Origin: Myxococcota bacterium
GTDB lineage: Bacteria; Myxococcota_A; Bradymonadia; UBA7976; UBA1532
NCBI GenBank assembly: GCA_963169045.1
Contig: CAUJDF010000079.1
Span: forward strand, 1-64,000
Reading direction: 5' to 3'
DNA length: 64,000 nt
The stretch's first letter is position 1; each line of letters begins with the position of its first letter. The translations under genes and the position numbers were made by a program. Below, piece by piece: positions 11,714 through 21,011 of the stretch. The notes below the pieces were generated by a model. The model was not told where the DNA came from. It did no database searches and was given only the letters and a program-made list of their open reading frames with translations.

Positions 11714-12166
11714 TCAGGCCCGCGGGATGCGCGCCTCGCGCTCGCGGCGCATCGCCGCCGCCCGCTCGCCGAGCGACGCGGCGTCCGCGTCGGGGACCGC
11801 GCGCGAGGCGAGGTCGAACAGCTCGAACTCCATGAGGGCGAGGTGCTGCCGCAATCGCGACGAGAACGCCTCGATCGCGACCTTCGCCTTGGGTTCCGCG
11901 AGGTCATGGAGCGCCGCGAACCGCTCCATGACCTCGGTAGCCTCGCGACGCCGGACCGCGGCGGCCTCGCGCGTCTCGGGCAGGACGCCGAGCAGCGGGT
12001 GGAGCAGCTCCTCTTCGATGCGCCGCTTCGTGTCGAGATCGGCGGCGAGGACGGCCAGCAAGCGCTCCCGCTCGACGGGCCGCGTGGCGCTCGTGTGCTC
12101 GAGCAGGTTGAGGGTGCGCAGCAGGTGCGCGTATTCGGCGCCCAGCGCCTCGTAGATGGTGGGCAT
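11714..12166 (-). CDS. Hemerythrin-like (HHE) fold protein with lost iron ligands
   Basis: 150 residues matching the layout of HHE hemerythrin-domain proteins: MPTIYEALGAEYAHLLRTL, then RIEEELLHPLL, then RQHLALMEFELFDLA. In the family the first segment reads like QDHRKV, the second HARIEEEVFYP and the last HxxxEExxLFP. Here the first His is replaced by Tyr (with a His two residues later), the second-helix His by Lys, and the EHK helix by REA. Only the last His and Glu are kept. It may therefore bind no di-iron centre and act as a structural or regulatory relic. It converges on the membrane-Sel1 gene. Confidence 0.7.
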   Translation of the reverse strand: MPTIYEALGAEYAHLLRTLNLLEHTSATRPVERERLLAVLAADLDTKRRIEEELLHPLLGVLPETREAAAVRRREATEVMERFAALHDLAEPKAKVAIEAFSSRLRQHLALMEFELFDLASRAVPDADAASLGERAAAMRREREARIPRA

Positions 12167-12234
12167 GTCGGTCGTCCGCTCCGGTCGGTTGCCGCCTCGA
12201 AGGGCGATGCCTCACGGCGCGGGGGGGTCGCTAC

Positions 12235-12264
12235 TTGCGGCAGGGGTCCCGGTGGGGCCATCCT
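12235..12264 (+). promoter_or_regulatory. Sigma-70-like promoter for a leaderless FIST gene
   Basis: TTGCGG (12235-12240), an 18-base spacer, CATCCT (12259-12264), seven bases, then ATG at 12272. There is no Shine-Dalgarno sequence before this ATG. The same geometry recurs at several genes in the window. Confidence 0.45.
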
Positions 12265-12271
12265 GTCTCCC

Positions 12272-13468
12272 ATGAAGGTGGCGAGCGGATCCAGCGCGGC
12301 GGCCGACGCGGAGGGGGCGGTCGGCGAGGCTTACGACCGCGTCCTGTCGGGGCTCGGCCGCGCCCCCGACCTGCTGCTCGTCGGCGCCACGAGTCGCTAC
12401 GACGCGACGCGCATCGTCGCGGCGCTCGCGGCGCGGGCGCCCGGCGTGCCGGTGCACGGCAGCTCGAGCTGTCTCGGCGTGATGAGCGACGACGGCTTCG
12501 TCTCCGACTGGGGCGCCGGCCTGGCGATGCTCGGCCTCTCCGACCCCGACGGCGCGTACGGCGTCGGCGCGGTGCCGATCGGCGACGACCCGCGGGCGGC
12601 GGCGGTGGCGGCGGCCCGACAGGCGCTCGAGCGCGCGGGGCGCCCCGGCGAGGTGCCCGGCCTCGTGCTGCTGGCCGCGCAGCCCGGCCACGAGGAGCGC
12701 CTCCTCGAGGGCCTCGAAGGCTGGTTCGGCCCGAACGTGGTCATCGCCGGCGGCTCGTCGGCCGACGAGATGACCGCGGCCAACTCGTACCAGCTGGCCA
12801 ACGACGCGGCGCTGCGGGACTCCGTCGTGGTGACGGCGCTGTTCCCGTCGGGCGAGGTGATGTCGTCGTTCCACTCGGGATACGAGCCTTCGGGGCACCG
12901 CGGCGTGGTCACGAAGGCGTGCGGCCGCACCATCCTCGAGATCGACGGCCGCCCGTGCGGCGACGTCTACGACGACTGGGCCGACGGCGTCTTCACGCAT
13001 TGGGTCAAGGAGGGCGGACCGCTGGCGCTCATGCGCGTCACGCTCCACCCGTTCGGCCGCGTCGTCGGTAACGCCGGCGGCGCGCCGTACTACGTGCTGT
13101 CGCACGCCCAGGGCGTCACCCCCGGGAAGGGCGTCACCTTCCTCACCGAGTTCGCCGAGGGCGACGTCGTCGAGCTGCTCCGCGGCACGCGCGACGGCCT
13201 GGCGATGCGGGCGGGACGGGTCATCCAGTCGGCGCTCGAGACCGCCTCGGCGTCGATCGACGAGGTCGCCGGCGCGCTGGTCGTCTACTGCGCCGGCTGC
13301 ATGCTCACGATGTACGACCGCATGCCCGAGATCGCGGCGAGCGTGCGCGCGGCCCTCGGCGGCCGCCCGTTCCTCGGCGTGTTCTCGTTCGGCGAGCAGG
13401 GGTGCTTCGTCGGCGGCGAGAACCGGCACGGCAACCTGATGATCTGCGCCACGCTGTTCGGCGCCTGA
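12272..13468 (+). CDS. FIST-domain sensory protein (FIST N + FIST C)
   Basis: 398 residues of the FIST family, predicted small-ligand sensors. The N-terminal part has the family pattern PDLLLVGATSRYD...VPVHGSSSCLGVMS, followed by VVIAGGSSADEM. The C-terminal part has GCMLTMYDRMPEIAASV and PFLGVFSFGEQG. The protein is soluble with no signal peptide. It is followed six bases later by a kinase with a sensory N-terminus. FIST proteins are often encoded beside signalling kinases or cyclases and are thought to pass a ligand signal to them, so this pair is probably a sensor-kinase unit. The start is fixed by family alignment and by the leaderless promoter geometry. Confidence 0.9.
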   Translation: MKVASGSSAAADAEGAVGEAYDRVLSGLGRAPDLLLVGATSRYDATRIVAALAARAPGVPVHGSSSCLGVMSDDGFVSDWGAGLAMLGLSDPDGAYGVGAVPIGDDPRAAAVAAARQALERAGRPGEVPGLVLLAAQPGHEERLLEGLEGWFGPNVVIAGGSSADEMTAANSYQLANDAALRDSVVVTALFPSGEVMSSFHSGYEPSGHRGVVTKACGRTILEIDGRPCGDVYDDWADGVFTHWVKEGGPLALMRVTLHPFGRVVGNAGGAPYYVLSHAQGVTPGKGVTFLTEFAEGDVVELLRGTRDGLAMRAGRVIQSALETASASIDEVAGALVVYCAGCMLTMYDRMPEIAASVRAALGGRPFLGVFSFGEQGCFVGGENRHGNLMICATLFGA

Positions 13469-13474
13469 AGGGCG

Positions 13475-15007
13475 ATGAGCGAGTCCGAGTTCCTGCGCGA
13501 GGCCCTCCTCGATCTCGAGCGCGCGCGGCTGCGGGAGCAGCAGCGGCGCATCGAGTCGACGAGCGTCCAGCAGGCGATGGCCGCGCTCACCGAGACCCAC
13601 GAGCCGCAGGCCGTCTTCGCGGCGCTGTTCGAGGCGTTCCGCGGCGCGCTCGAGTTCGCCGACGCGATCGTGATCCGGCGCGGTCGCGACGGGCGGCTGC
13701 AGACCGGGGCGACCACGCTGCGCGCCTACGAAGGCCGCGTCTGGACGCCGGCGTCGCTCTTCGGACGGGTGATCGGCGGCGCGACGGCGGCGGTCTTCGA
13801 CGTGCGGCTGGTCGAGGAGTGGCGCAGCCAGCCCGAGGTCGTGCGCGGCACGGTCGCCTCGGCGCTCCACGTGCAGGTGATGGCGGCGGGCCAGCCGGGC
13901 GTCCTCGTCTTCACCCACGCGAAGCCGGGCGCGTTCGGGCCGCGGCAGGCGCGGGTCGCCGAGCGCTTCGCGCCGATCGTCTCGCAGGCGCTCGTCAAAC
14001 GCGGCAACGACCGCTGGGCGCATTACGAGATCCTCGAGCGCATCGGCGTCGGCGGCATGGGCGAGGTCTTCCTCGCGCGGCAGCGCCTCGTGCGCGGCGT
14101 CGAGCGCCTCGTCATCCTCAAGACCATCCTGCCCAAGCTCGCCCGGCACATGCCGTTCGTGCACCAGTTCCTCGACGAGGCGCGCGTCGCGGCGACGCTG
14201 AACCACCCGAACATCGTGTCGATCCACGAGGTCGGCGAGGCCGACGGCGAGTGGTTCATCGCGATGGAGTACATCCGCGGCGTCGATCTGCTGCAGCTGC
14301 TGCAGGCCGCGGAGAAGCTCGGCGAGCGCGTGCCCGAGGGGGTGGTGGCGACGATGGTGCGCGACGCGGCGTCGGGCCTGCACCACGCGCACATGGCGAC
14401 CGACGCCCAGGGGCGGCCGCTCAACGTCGTTCATCGCGACGTCAGCCCCCAGAACCTGATGGTCCGCATCGACGGCGTGACGAAGGTGCTCGACTTCGGC
14501 ATCGCCAAGTCCGCGAATCGACTTGAAGAAACGATGCCGGGCACGTTCCGCGGCAAGCTGAGCTACATGTCGCCCGAGCAGGCCGGCGGCGAGGAGGTCG
14601 ACGCCCGGAGCGACCAGTTCTCGCTCGGCATCGTGCTGTGGGAGCTGCTCACCGGCGAGCGCCTGTTCGCGTCCGACAGCCCGGCGAAGACGATGCGGCG
14701 GGTCCTGGCGGGCGCGGTGGCGCCGCCGTCGTCGCACGTGCCCGGCGTCGACCCGGCGCTCGAGGCGATCGTCATGCGCATGCTGCGGCTGCGCGCGGAC
14801 GAGCGCTTCGCCGATTGTGCCACCGTGGCCGCCACGCTCGACCGCTGGCTGCGCGACCGCGGCCACGACGCCGCCGAGGTCGGCCGCTTCGTGCGCCGCA
14901 GCGTCGAGGCGCTGACCGACCTGCCCCAGGGCGAGGTCTCGGGCCGCGTCACCGGCTTCGAGGACGAGAAGACGCTCGTCAGCGGACCCCCCGCCCTGGA
15001 AGACTGA
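13475..15007 (+). CDS. Ser/Thr protein kinase with GAF-like sensory N-terminus
   Basis: 510 residues. Residues 1-30 are a coiled coil, about 35-175 a GAF-like sensory domain, and about 184-465 a Hanks-type kinase: GVGGMGEV glycine loop (191-198), Lys216, catalytic loop HRDVSPQN (320-327), DFG (340-342) and a YMSPEQAGG activation segment. The catalytic-loop Lys of the usual HRDLKPxN is Ser here, a variant common in myxobacterial kinases; Asp322 and Asn327 are kept, so the kinase is likely active. No transmembrane segment is visible. It lies six bases downstream of the FIST sensor, and the two should form a cytoplasmic sensing and phosphorylation module. Confidence 0.92.
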   Translation: MSESEFLREALLDLERARLREQQRRIESTSVQQAMAALTETHEPQAVFAALFEAFRGALEFADAIVIRRGRDGRLQTGATTLRAYEGRVWTPASLFGRVIGGATAAVFDVRLVEEWRSQPEVVRGTVASALHVQVMAAGQPGVLVFTHAKPGAFGPRQARVAERFAPIVSQALVKRGNDRWAHYEILERIGVGGMGEVFLARQRLVRGVERLVILKTILPKLARHMPFVHQFLDEARVAATLNHPNIVSIHEVGEADGEWFIAMEYIRGVDLLQLLQAAEKLGERVPEGVVATMVRDAASGLHHAHMATDAQGRPLNVVHRDVSPQNLMVRIDGVTKVLDFGIAKSANRLEETMPGTFRGKLSYMSPEQAGGEEVDARSDQFSLGIVLWELLTGERLFASDSPAKTMRRVLAGAVAPPSSHVPGVDPALEAIVMRMLRLRADERFADCATVAATLDRWLRDRGHDAAEVGRFVRRSVEALTDLPQGEVSGRVTGFEDEKTLVSGPPALED

Positions 15008-15008
15008 C

Positions 15009-15797
15009 TTGCGTTTCCATGCCAGCGTGACGGCCGAGGTGGTGTGTCTGTTGCGGGCCACCGGCACCGACGATCCCTTCGCGGAGCGCTTCCTGTCGCC
15101 GCCGTTCCGCGCGCTGCTGGCGGCGTGGCGGCGGACGCCCGGCATCGACGCGGCGACGCTGCACATGCGCGCGGCGGTGCTGGCGCGGCACCGCTTCATC
15201 GACGAGGCGCTGGCGCGCAGCGGCGCCGCGCAGGCGGTGCTGCTCGGCGCGGGATACGACTCGCGGCCGTGGCGCCTGCCCGGTCCGCGCTACTTCGAGG
15301 TGGACCACCCGGCGACGCTCGGATCCCGCCTGCGCCGGGCCGCCCGCCTGCCGTCCACCGGCGCCGTCCGCGTGCCCGCCGACCTGTCGCGCGCCGATCC
15401 CGCCGCTGCCCTGCGCGCCGCCGGCTTCGACGCCTCGCGGTCCTCGTTCTTCGTCTGGGAGGGCGTGTCGATGTACCTGCCGCGGTCGGGCGTCGTGCGC
15501 GCGCTGGAGCGCGTCGCGTCGTTGCTGGTGCCGGGCTCGGCGGTGGCGTTCGACGCGTGGTCCCCGGTCGGCGGCGCCGTGGAGCGCCTCGGCCTCGCGG
15601 GCGTTCGTCTCCTCGGCGAGCCGATCCGCTGTGCCATTGCGCCGGACGCGGTCCCGACGCTGCTCGAGGAGGCCGGCCTCGCCGTCCGCGAGCTGGTCGC
15701 CGCCGATGTGTTCGCCGCCCGCGCCGGCCTCGGCGTCGCCTATCCCGGCCTGTCCCTCGTCGAGGCCGTGCCCCATCCCGCGAAACAGCGGAGGTGA
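15009..15797 (+). CDS. Class I SAM-dependent methyltransferase, TcmP/LCMT type
   Basis: 262 residues with the SAM-binding motif LLGAGYDSRPWR (79-89) and the following acidic FEVDHP, characteristic of the leucine carboxyl methyltransferase / TcmP-like O-methyltransferases. The N-terminal ASVTAEVVCLLRA matches the start of that family, which requires initiation at the TTG at 15009; no in-frame ATG would keep it. The gene begins one base after the kinase stop codon, so it is probably translated from the same transcript. The substrate is unknown; relatives methylate small acids in secondary metabolism or protein carboxyl groups. A role in modifying the neighbouring signalling proteins is speculation. 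Confidence 0.82.
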   Translation: MRFHASVTAEVVCLLRATGTDDPFAERFLSPPFRALLAAWRRTPGIDAATLHMRAAVLARHRFIDEALARSGAAQAVLLGAGYDSRPWRLPGPRYFEVDHPATLGSRLRRAARLPSTGAVRVPADLSRADPAAALRAAGFDASRSSFFVWEGVSMYLPRSGVVRALERVASLLVPGSAVAFDAWSPVGGAVERLGLAGVRLLGEPIRCAIAPDAVPTLLEEAGLAVRELVAADVFAARAGLGVAYPGLSLVEAVPHPAKQRR

Positions 15798-15832
15798 GAC
15801 CGTCGTCGAACCCGGGTGACGGGAGCGACGCG

Positions 15833-17896
15833 ATGAAGAAGGCGATCCTGGTCCTCCTCCTGCTCGGCGCGGGCGGCGCGCTGGCCTGGTTCTTCGCGTT
15901 CAGCGGCGGCGATCGCCTCGCCGGCGGCGGGGAGGCGCCGCGCCTCGGGCGGGCCTTCGACGCCGAGCAGACCGTGATGCTGGCCGGCGTGGAGGGCCTC
16001 GACGGGCTGGCGCGCGAGACGGCCCGCCTCGTCCGGCTGCTGCCCGCCGGCGTGCGCGCGCAGTTCCCGCCCGAGCTGATGGACCCGAAGCTCCGCGCCG
16101 AGAAGCTCGGCTTCGATCCGATGACCGCCGAAGGCTGGAAGAGCATCGGCATCGATCCACGCGGCGGCGCCGGCTTCGCCCTCGACGCCCGCTTCGCGAC
16201 GTCGCCCGATCAGGAGCCGGCGCCGGTGCTCGCGCTGGCGGTGACCGATCGCGAGAAACTGCTGCCGGCGCTGAAGAAGCTCGAGGTCGAGGCGCAGGTC
16301 ACGACCGATCCCATCGCGGGCGACGTCGTCGTCCTCGACGGCGATCGGTTCCTGCTGGGTCGCCGCGGCGACTTCACCGTGATCGCGCCGATCTCCGTCG
16401 GGTTGTCGCCCGAGGGCGTGAAGGCGCTGCGGCAGACGTTCGACGCGTACCTGAAGGGCGGTGGCAGGACGCTCGCTGAAGATGCCACCTTCCGCCGGGC
16501 CTTCCGGGAGATCGGCGGCGCGCCGCGCTCCGTGTTCTACGCGGCGTCCGCGCCGGGCCTGGCGCTGCTGCGCGCCCAGGGACCGATGGAGGCGCGCGAG
16601 GCGGCCATCGCGCAGTTCTACGTCGATCGCTTCCCGGGCCTGGGCGTGACGTTCGGCCCGGGCGGCGGCGGCGTGCGGCTGTTGGCGGACGACGCCGCGG
16701 TGAAGGGACTGCGCCAGGTCATCGCGCCGAAGGTGGGCGCGCCGGCGTTCTCGCGGTACGTGCCGCGCAAGGGCGCGATGGTCCTGCGCTTCAGCCTGAA
16801 CCTCGCCGAGCTCTTCGACGGCGTCGTGGCGTTCGTGCCGCCCGAGCTCGAGCAGGCCAAAGGACAGATCCTGCTCGCCAAGAACATGCTGCCGCTGTTG
16901 CTCGGCGCCGCCTGGGAGGACGTCGCCGCCGGTTACTCGGGGCACTTCGCGCTGGCGACGACGCTGCCCGGTGACGGCCCGCCGCGACCCGAGGACGCGC
17001 TGTTGATGGCCGGCGTGGCGGACCCCGCGAAGGCGGACGTCGTGCTCGATGCGGTGCTCTCGCGCGCGGTGTCCCAGGTCCCCGGCGCCGCCAAGGAATC
17101 GGTGGAAGTCCTTGGAAACAAAGGATTTCGCGTCACTCTGCGCGACGTCGGCGCGACGATCGTGCGCGTCGGCGACGTCGTGATCGCGGCCACGGACGCG
17201 GCGCGCCTCGAGGCGGCGCTCGAACGGCAGGCGTCGCTGAAGGGGACGGCGCCCGGGGCGATGCTCGACGGCGAGGCGGTGTTCGGCTTCGCGATCGACG
17301 TCGACGCGATCACCGCCGGCCTGCGGAACGCCGGCGCCGACGTCGAGGGCGCCGCCGAACTGTGGCAGCCCTACGCGAAGGACGGCTACCTGCTGGGCCG
17401 GGCCCGCCTCGACGAGCACGGCCTGCTGTTCGGCGGCGAGGAGGGCGGCGGCGCCATGGTCGCCCTCCTCGCCGGCGTCGGCGCGGCGGTGGCCGTCCCC
17501 GCGTTCGTGCAGTACGTGCGGCGCGCGAAGACGGCGGAGGCCGCGCTGCACGTCCACCGGATCCACACCGCGGTGCTCGCCTACCACGCCGAGCACCGCG
17601 CGCTGCCGCCCGCGGCGCCGCTCACGCCCGTCGTCCCCTTCTGCGCGCAGGGCGACCGCTTCGCGCCCGACCCCGCCGCCTGGCAGCAGCCCGGGTGGCA
17701 GGCGCTGCGCTTCTCGATCACCGAGCCGCACGTCTACAAGTACGAGCTCGCCGTCGATGCGACCGGGTTCACCGCGCGAGCGGTGGGCGATCTCGACTGC
17801 GACGGGGTGCTCTCGACGTTCGAGCGCGGCGGCACGGTCACCGAGGACGGCGCGATCGAGAGCACACCGTTGCAGCGCATCGACGAGATGGAGTAA
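15833..17896 (+). CDS. Large exported protein with C-terminal type IV pilin-like domain
   Basis: 687 residues. An N-terminal hydrophobic segment (about residues 4-24) follows MKK and acts as a signal or anchor. Residues about 40-535 form a repeated alpha/beta region somewhat like DUF3352 periplasmic proteins (low confidence). From about 541 to the end the sequence reads like a myxobacterial pilin. It has a hydrophobic helix ending VAVPAFVQYVRRAKTAEAAL, then HRIHTAVLAYHAEH, and a globular tail with YKYELAVDATGF and GDLDCDGVLSTF. The prepilin Gly-Phe-Thr cleavage signal is missing, so the helix would be an internal membrane or assembly helix. The gene overlaps the promoter of the downstream dehydrogenase. 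Confidence 0.82.
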   Translation: MKKAILVLLLLGAGGALAWFFAFSGGDRLAGGGEAPRLGRAFDAEQTVMLAGVEGLDGLARETARLVRLLPAGVRAQFPPELMDPKLRAEKLGFDPMTAEGWKSIGIDPRGGAGFALDARFATSPDQEPAPVLALAVTDREKLLPALKKLEVEAQVTTDPIAGDVVVLDGDRFLLGRRGDFTVIAPISVGLSPEGVKALRQTFDAYLKGGGRTLAEDATFRRAFREIGGAPRSVFYAASAPGLALLRAQGPMEAREAAIAQFYVDRFPGLGVTFGPGGGGVRLLADDAAVKGLRQVIAPKVGAPAFSRYVPRKGAMVLRFSLNLAELFDGVVAFVPPELEQAKGQILLAKNMLPLLLGAAWEDVAAGYSGHFALATTLPGDGPPRPEDALLMAGVADPAKADVVLDAVLSRAVSQVPGAAKESVEVLGNKGFRVTLRDVGATIVRVGDVVIAATDAARLEAALERQASLKGTAPGAMLDGEAVFGFAIDVDAITAGLRNAGADVEGAAELWQPYAKDGYLLGRARLDEHGLLFGGEEGGGAMVALLAGVGAAVAVPAFVQYVRRAKTAEAALHVHRIHTAVLAYHAEHRALPPAAPLTPVVPFCAQGDRFAPDPAAWQQPGWQALRFSITEPHVYKYELAVDATGFTARAVGDLDCDGVLSTFERGGTVTEDGAIESTPLQRIDEME

Positions 17897-17899
17897 GTC
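17870..17899 (+). promoter_or_regulatory. Sigma-70-like promoter for the acyl-CoA dehydrogenase
   Basis: TTGCAG (17870-17875), an 18-base spacer, TAAGTC (17894-17899), seven bases, ATG at 17907. It spans the end and stop codon of the pilin-like gene, so the dehydrogenase can be expressed independently of it. Confidence 0.5.
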
Positions 17900-17906
17900 C
17901 GCCCCC

Positions 17907-19088
<1,182 letters not shown>

Positions 19089-19095
19089 CGCACCC

Positions 19096-19515
19096 CTACC
19101 GCATGCGGCCGTACACGGTCTCGACGTCCACCGGCTCGCGGTAGACGGTCTCGCGGTATGCCAGGCCTTCACCGACGGGACCGAGCCGCTTCTGCTCGTA
19201 GCGCGCGTTTCGGCGGCGCGCGATCAGCGCGAGGGCGACGATGCCCAGCCCGACCACCAGCGAAGGCACGGGGCGGCGCCGGATGAAGTCGAACGCGCCG
19301 CGGCCGACCTTCATCGCGCGCTGCGGAGTGAGATAGCGGCGCGCCATGGCCTTGGGCGCGTAGGTCGACTTGACCGAGCGCACGTTCGACTGCACGGCCG
19401 CCTTGAGGTTGTGCAGCGTGTTGCGCAGATCCGCGCGGTCGCGGGCGATGACACGCTCCAGCGCCTGCGGATCGTCCTCGTCGAGGCGCATCAGATCATC
19501 GCGCGTGGGGTTCAT
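19096..19515 (-). CDS. DUF3618-like membrane-associated protein
   Basis: 139 residues: an N-terminal charged helix resembling DUF3618 (ERVIARDRADLRNTLHNLKAA), a central linker, and one transmembrane helix (PVPSLVVGLGIVALALIA) followed by RRR. The C-terminal tail carries a repeated TVY motif. It overlaps the upstream holin-like gene by four bases (ATGA), so the two are translationally coupled. DUF3618 and holin-family (YqjE-type) proteins commonly appear together in envelope-stress operons of Proteobacteria, which is the likely setting here. Confidence 0.82.
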   Translation of the reverse strand: MNPTRDDLMRLDEDDPQALERVIARDRADLRNTLHNLKAAVQSNVRSVKSTYAPKAMARRYLTPQRAMKVGRGAFDFIRRRPVPSLVVGLGIVALALIARRRNARYEQKRLGPVGEGLAYRETVYREPVDVETVYGRMR

Positions 19516-19979
19516 CGCATCTCCTCCCGCATCATCTGCAGGGTCGTGCGCGCCTCGCGCATCGCCCGCTCCGGCTTGAGCCGCATGTGCTTCAGCTTCT
19601 TCGCGCCCGTCGCCAGCAGGGCCGCGCCGATCCCGAGGCAGGCCACGGCCACGATGAGCGCCGACAGCCACACCGGCATCACCAGGGCGAGCAGCGCGAT
19701 CGCGAAGCACAGCAGCGCGAGCGTGCCGCCGATCGCGAGGCCGGCGCCCACGCCCATCGACACCGAGCTCGCCTTGGCGATCTTGACCTGGTCGCGGATC
19801 TCGGCGCGGGCCAGCGCGATCTCGTGCCGGATGAAAGTCGACGCCTCGTCGCCGAGCTCGCGCACGAGCACGCGCAGATCGGCGTCGTAGGTGCGTCCCT
19901 CGGCCACCCGGCCGTCGGTCGTCCCGAACGGGTTGGCCGTCGTCGGCTCCCGGCGGATGGGTTCCTCGAATCTCGCCAT
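19512..19979 (-). CDS. Phage-holin-superfamily (YqjE/DUF1469-type) membrane protein
   Basis: 155 residues. A soluble N-terminus with DLRVLVRELGDEASTFIRHE leads into EIALARAEIRDQVKIAK, then two transmembrane helices separated by a short loop (GAGLAIGGTLALLCFAIALL and LSALIVAVACLGIGAALLAT). This is the YqjE / holin-X layout; such proteins are not lytic holins but stress-related membrane proteins. The start at 19977-19979 has GGAGGGA upstream. It is the first gene of a two-gene minus-strand unit and is divergent from the YihY gene about 110 bases away, suggesting joint control. Confidence 0.85.
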   Translation of the reverse strand: MARFEEPIRREPTTANPFGTTDGRVAEGRTYDADLRVLVRELGDEASTFIRHEIALARAEIRDQVKIAKASSVSMGVGAGLAIGGTLALLCFAIALLALVMPVWLSALIVAVACLGIGAALLATGAKKLKHMRLKPERAMREARTTLQMMREEMR

Positions 19980-20090
19980 CTCTCGATCCCTCCTGCCATC
20001 GACTCTCCGGGCCAGGATTGCATCGGCCGTGCCGGGAACGACCGTTGCACCTGCCACCGGCCGGAAGCAGATCTCGAGGAGGGCCGGACC

Positions 20091-20927
20091 GTGAGAGTGA
20101 TGCCGATCCTGCGGCACGTGAAGAAGGAGATCGGGCGCGACCACGTGGGCATCGTGGCCGCGGGGGTGGCGTTCTACGGCCTCCTGTCGATCTTCCCCGC
20201 GCTGATCGCGCTGATGATGCTCTACGGGCTCGTCGCCGATCCCGCGCAGGCGCAGCAACAGATCGAGGGTTTCTCGGCATGGCTGCCGGCGGACGCCCGC
20301 AACCTCATCGGCGAGCAGATGCAGCGCATGGCCGCCGGCGGGGGCAAGGGCCTCGGCATCGGCCTCGTCGTCGGTCTGCTGGCGGCGCTGTGGAGCGCGT
20401 CGGCGGGCATCGGCGCGCTGATCGAGGGCATCAACATCGCCTACGGCACCGAGGAGCAGCGCGGCTTCTTCAAGCGCAAGGCGCTGGCCCTCGGGCTGAC
20501 GCTGCTGGCGCTGCTCGTGGCGGTGGTGATGATCCTGGCGGTGGCGGCGGTGCCCATCCTCGTCGACATGCTGCCGCTGCCGGACCAGATGAAGACGCTG
20601 CTCGAGTGGGGGCGCTGGCCGGTGCTGGCGCTGCTGCTCATCATCGGGATGGCGGCCATCGACTACATCGCGCCGTGCCGGCCCAAGCCCCACTGGCGCT
20701 GGATCACGCCCGGCGCGCTCACCGCGATCGTGCTGTGGATGGCGGCCTCGGTGCTCTTCTCGGTCTACGTGTCGAACTTCGGCAAGTACAACGAGACCTA
20801 CGGCACGATCGGCGCCGTCATCGTGCTGCTGATGTGGCTGTACATCGGGGCCTGGGCGACGCTGCTCGGCGCCGAGATCAACGCCGAGATCGAGCACGCA
20901 AGGCAGCCGGAGCACGTGCCCGCCTGA
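20091..20927 (+). CDS. YihY/BrkB-family membrane protein
   Basis: 278 residues with six predicted transmembrane helices. Family segments are GIVAAGVAFYGLLSIFPALI, LWSASAGIGALIEGINIAYG and YGTIGAVIVLLMWLYIGAWA. The GTG at 20091 is chosen because AGGAGGG ends seven bases before it; the ATG at 20100 would have poor spacing. YihY proteins are inner-membrane proteins of uncertain function, once misannotated as ribonuclease BN and also suggested as transporters. Here it is divergent from the holin-like/DUF3618 pair, a combination found in osmotic or envelope stress regulons. Confidence 0.92.
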   Translation: MRVMPILRHVKKEIGRDHVGIVAAGVAFYGLLSIFPALIALMMLYGLVADPAQAQQQIEGFSAWLPADARNLIGEQMQRMAAGGGKGLGIGLVVGLLAALWSASAGIGALIEGINIAYGTEEQRGFFKRKALALGLTLLALLVAVVMILAVAAVPILVDMLPLPDQMKTLLEWGRWPVLALLLIIGMAAIDYIAPCRPKPHWRWITPGALTAIVLWMAASVLFSVYVSNFGKYNETYGTIGAVIVLLMWLYIGAWATLLGAEINAEIEHARQPEHVPA

Positions 20928-21011
20928 GGCGATCCGCCCCGGGGCGTGCGGAATTCCCCGATGCGATCGACCGACTGGCGGCCGCCGCGGCGCCCGCGTA
21001 CCTTCTGCCTC

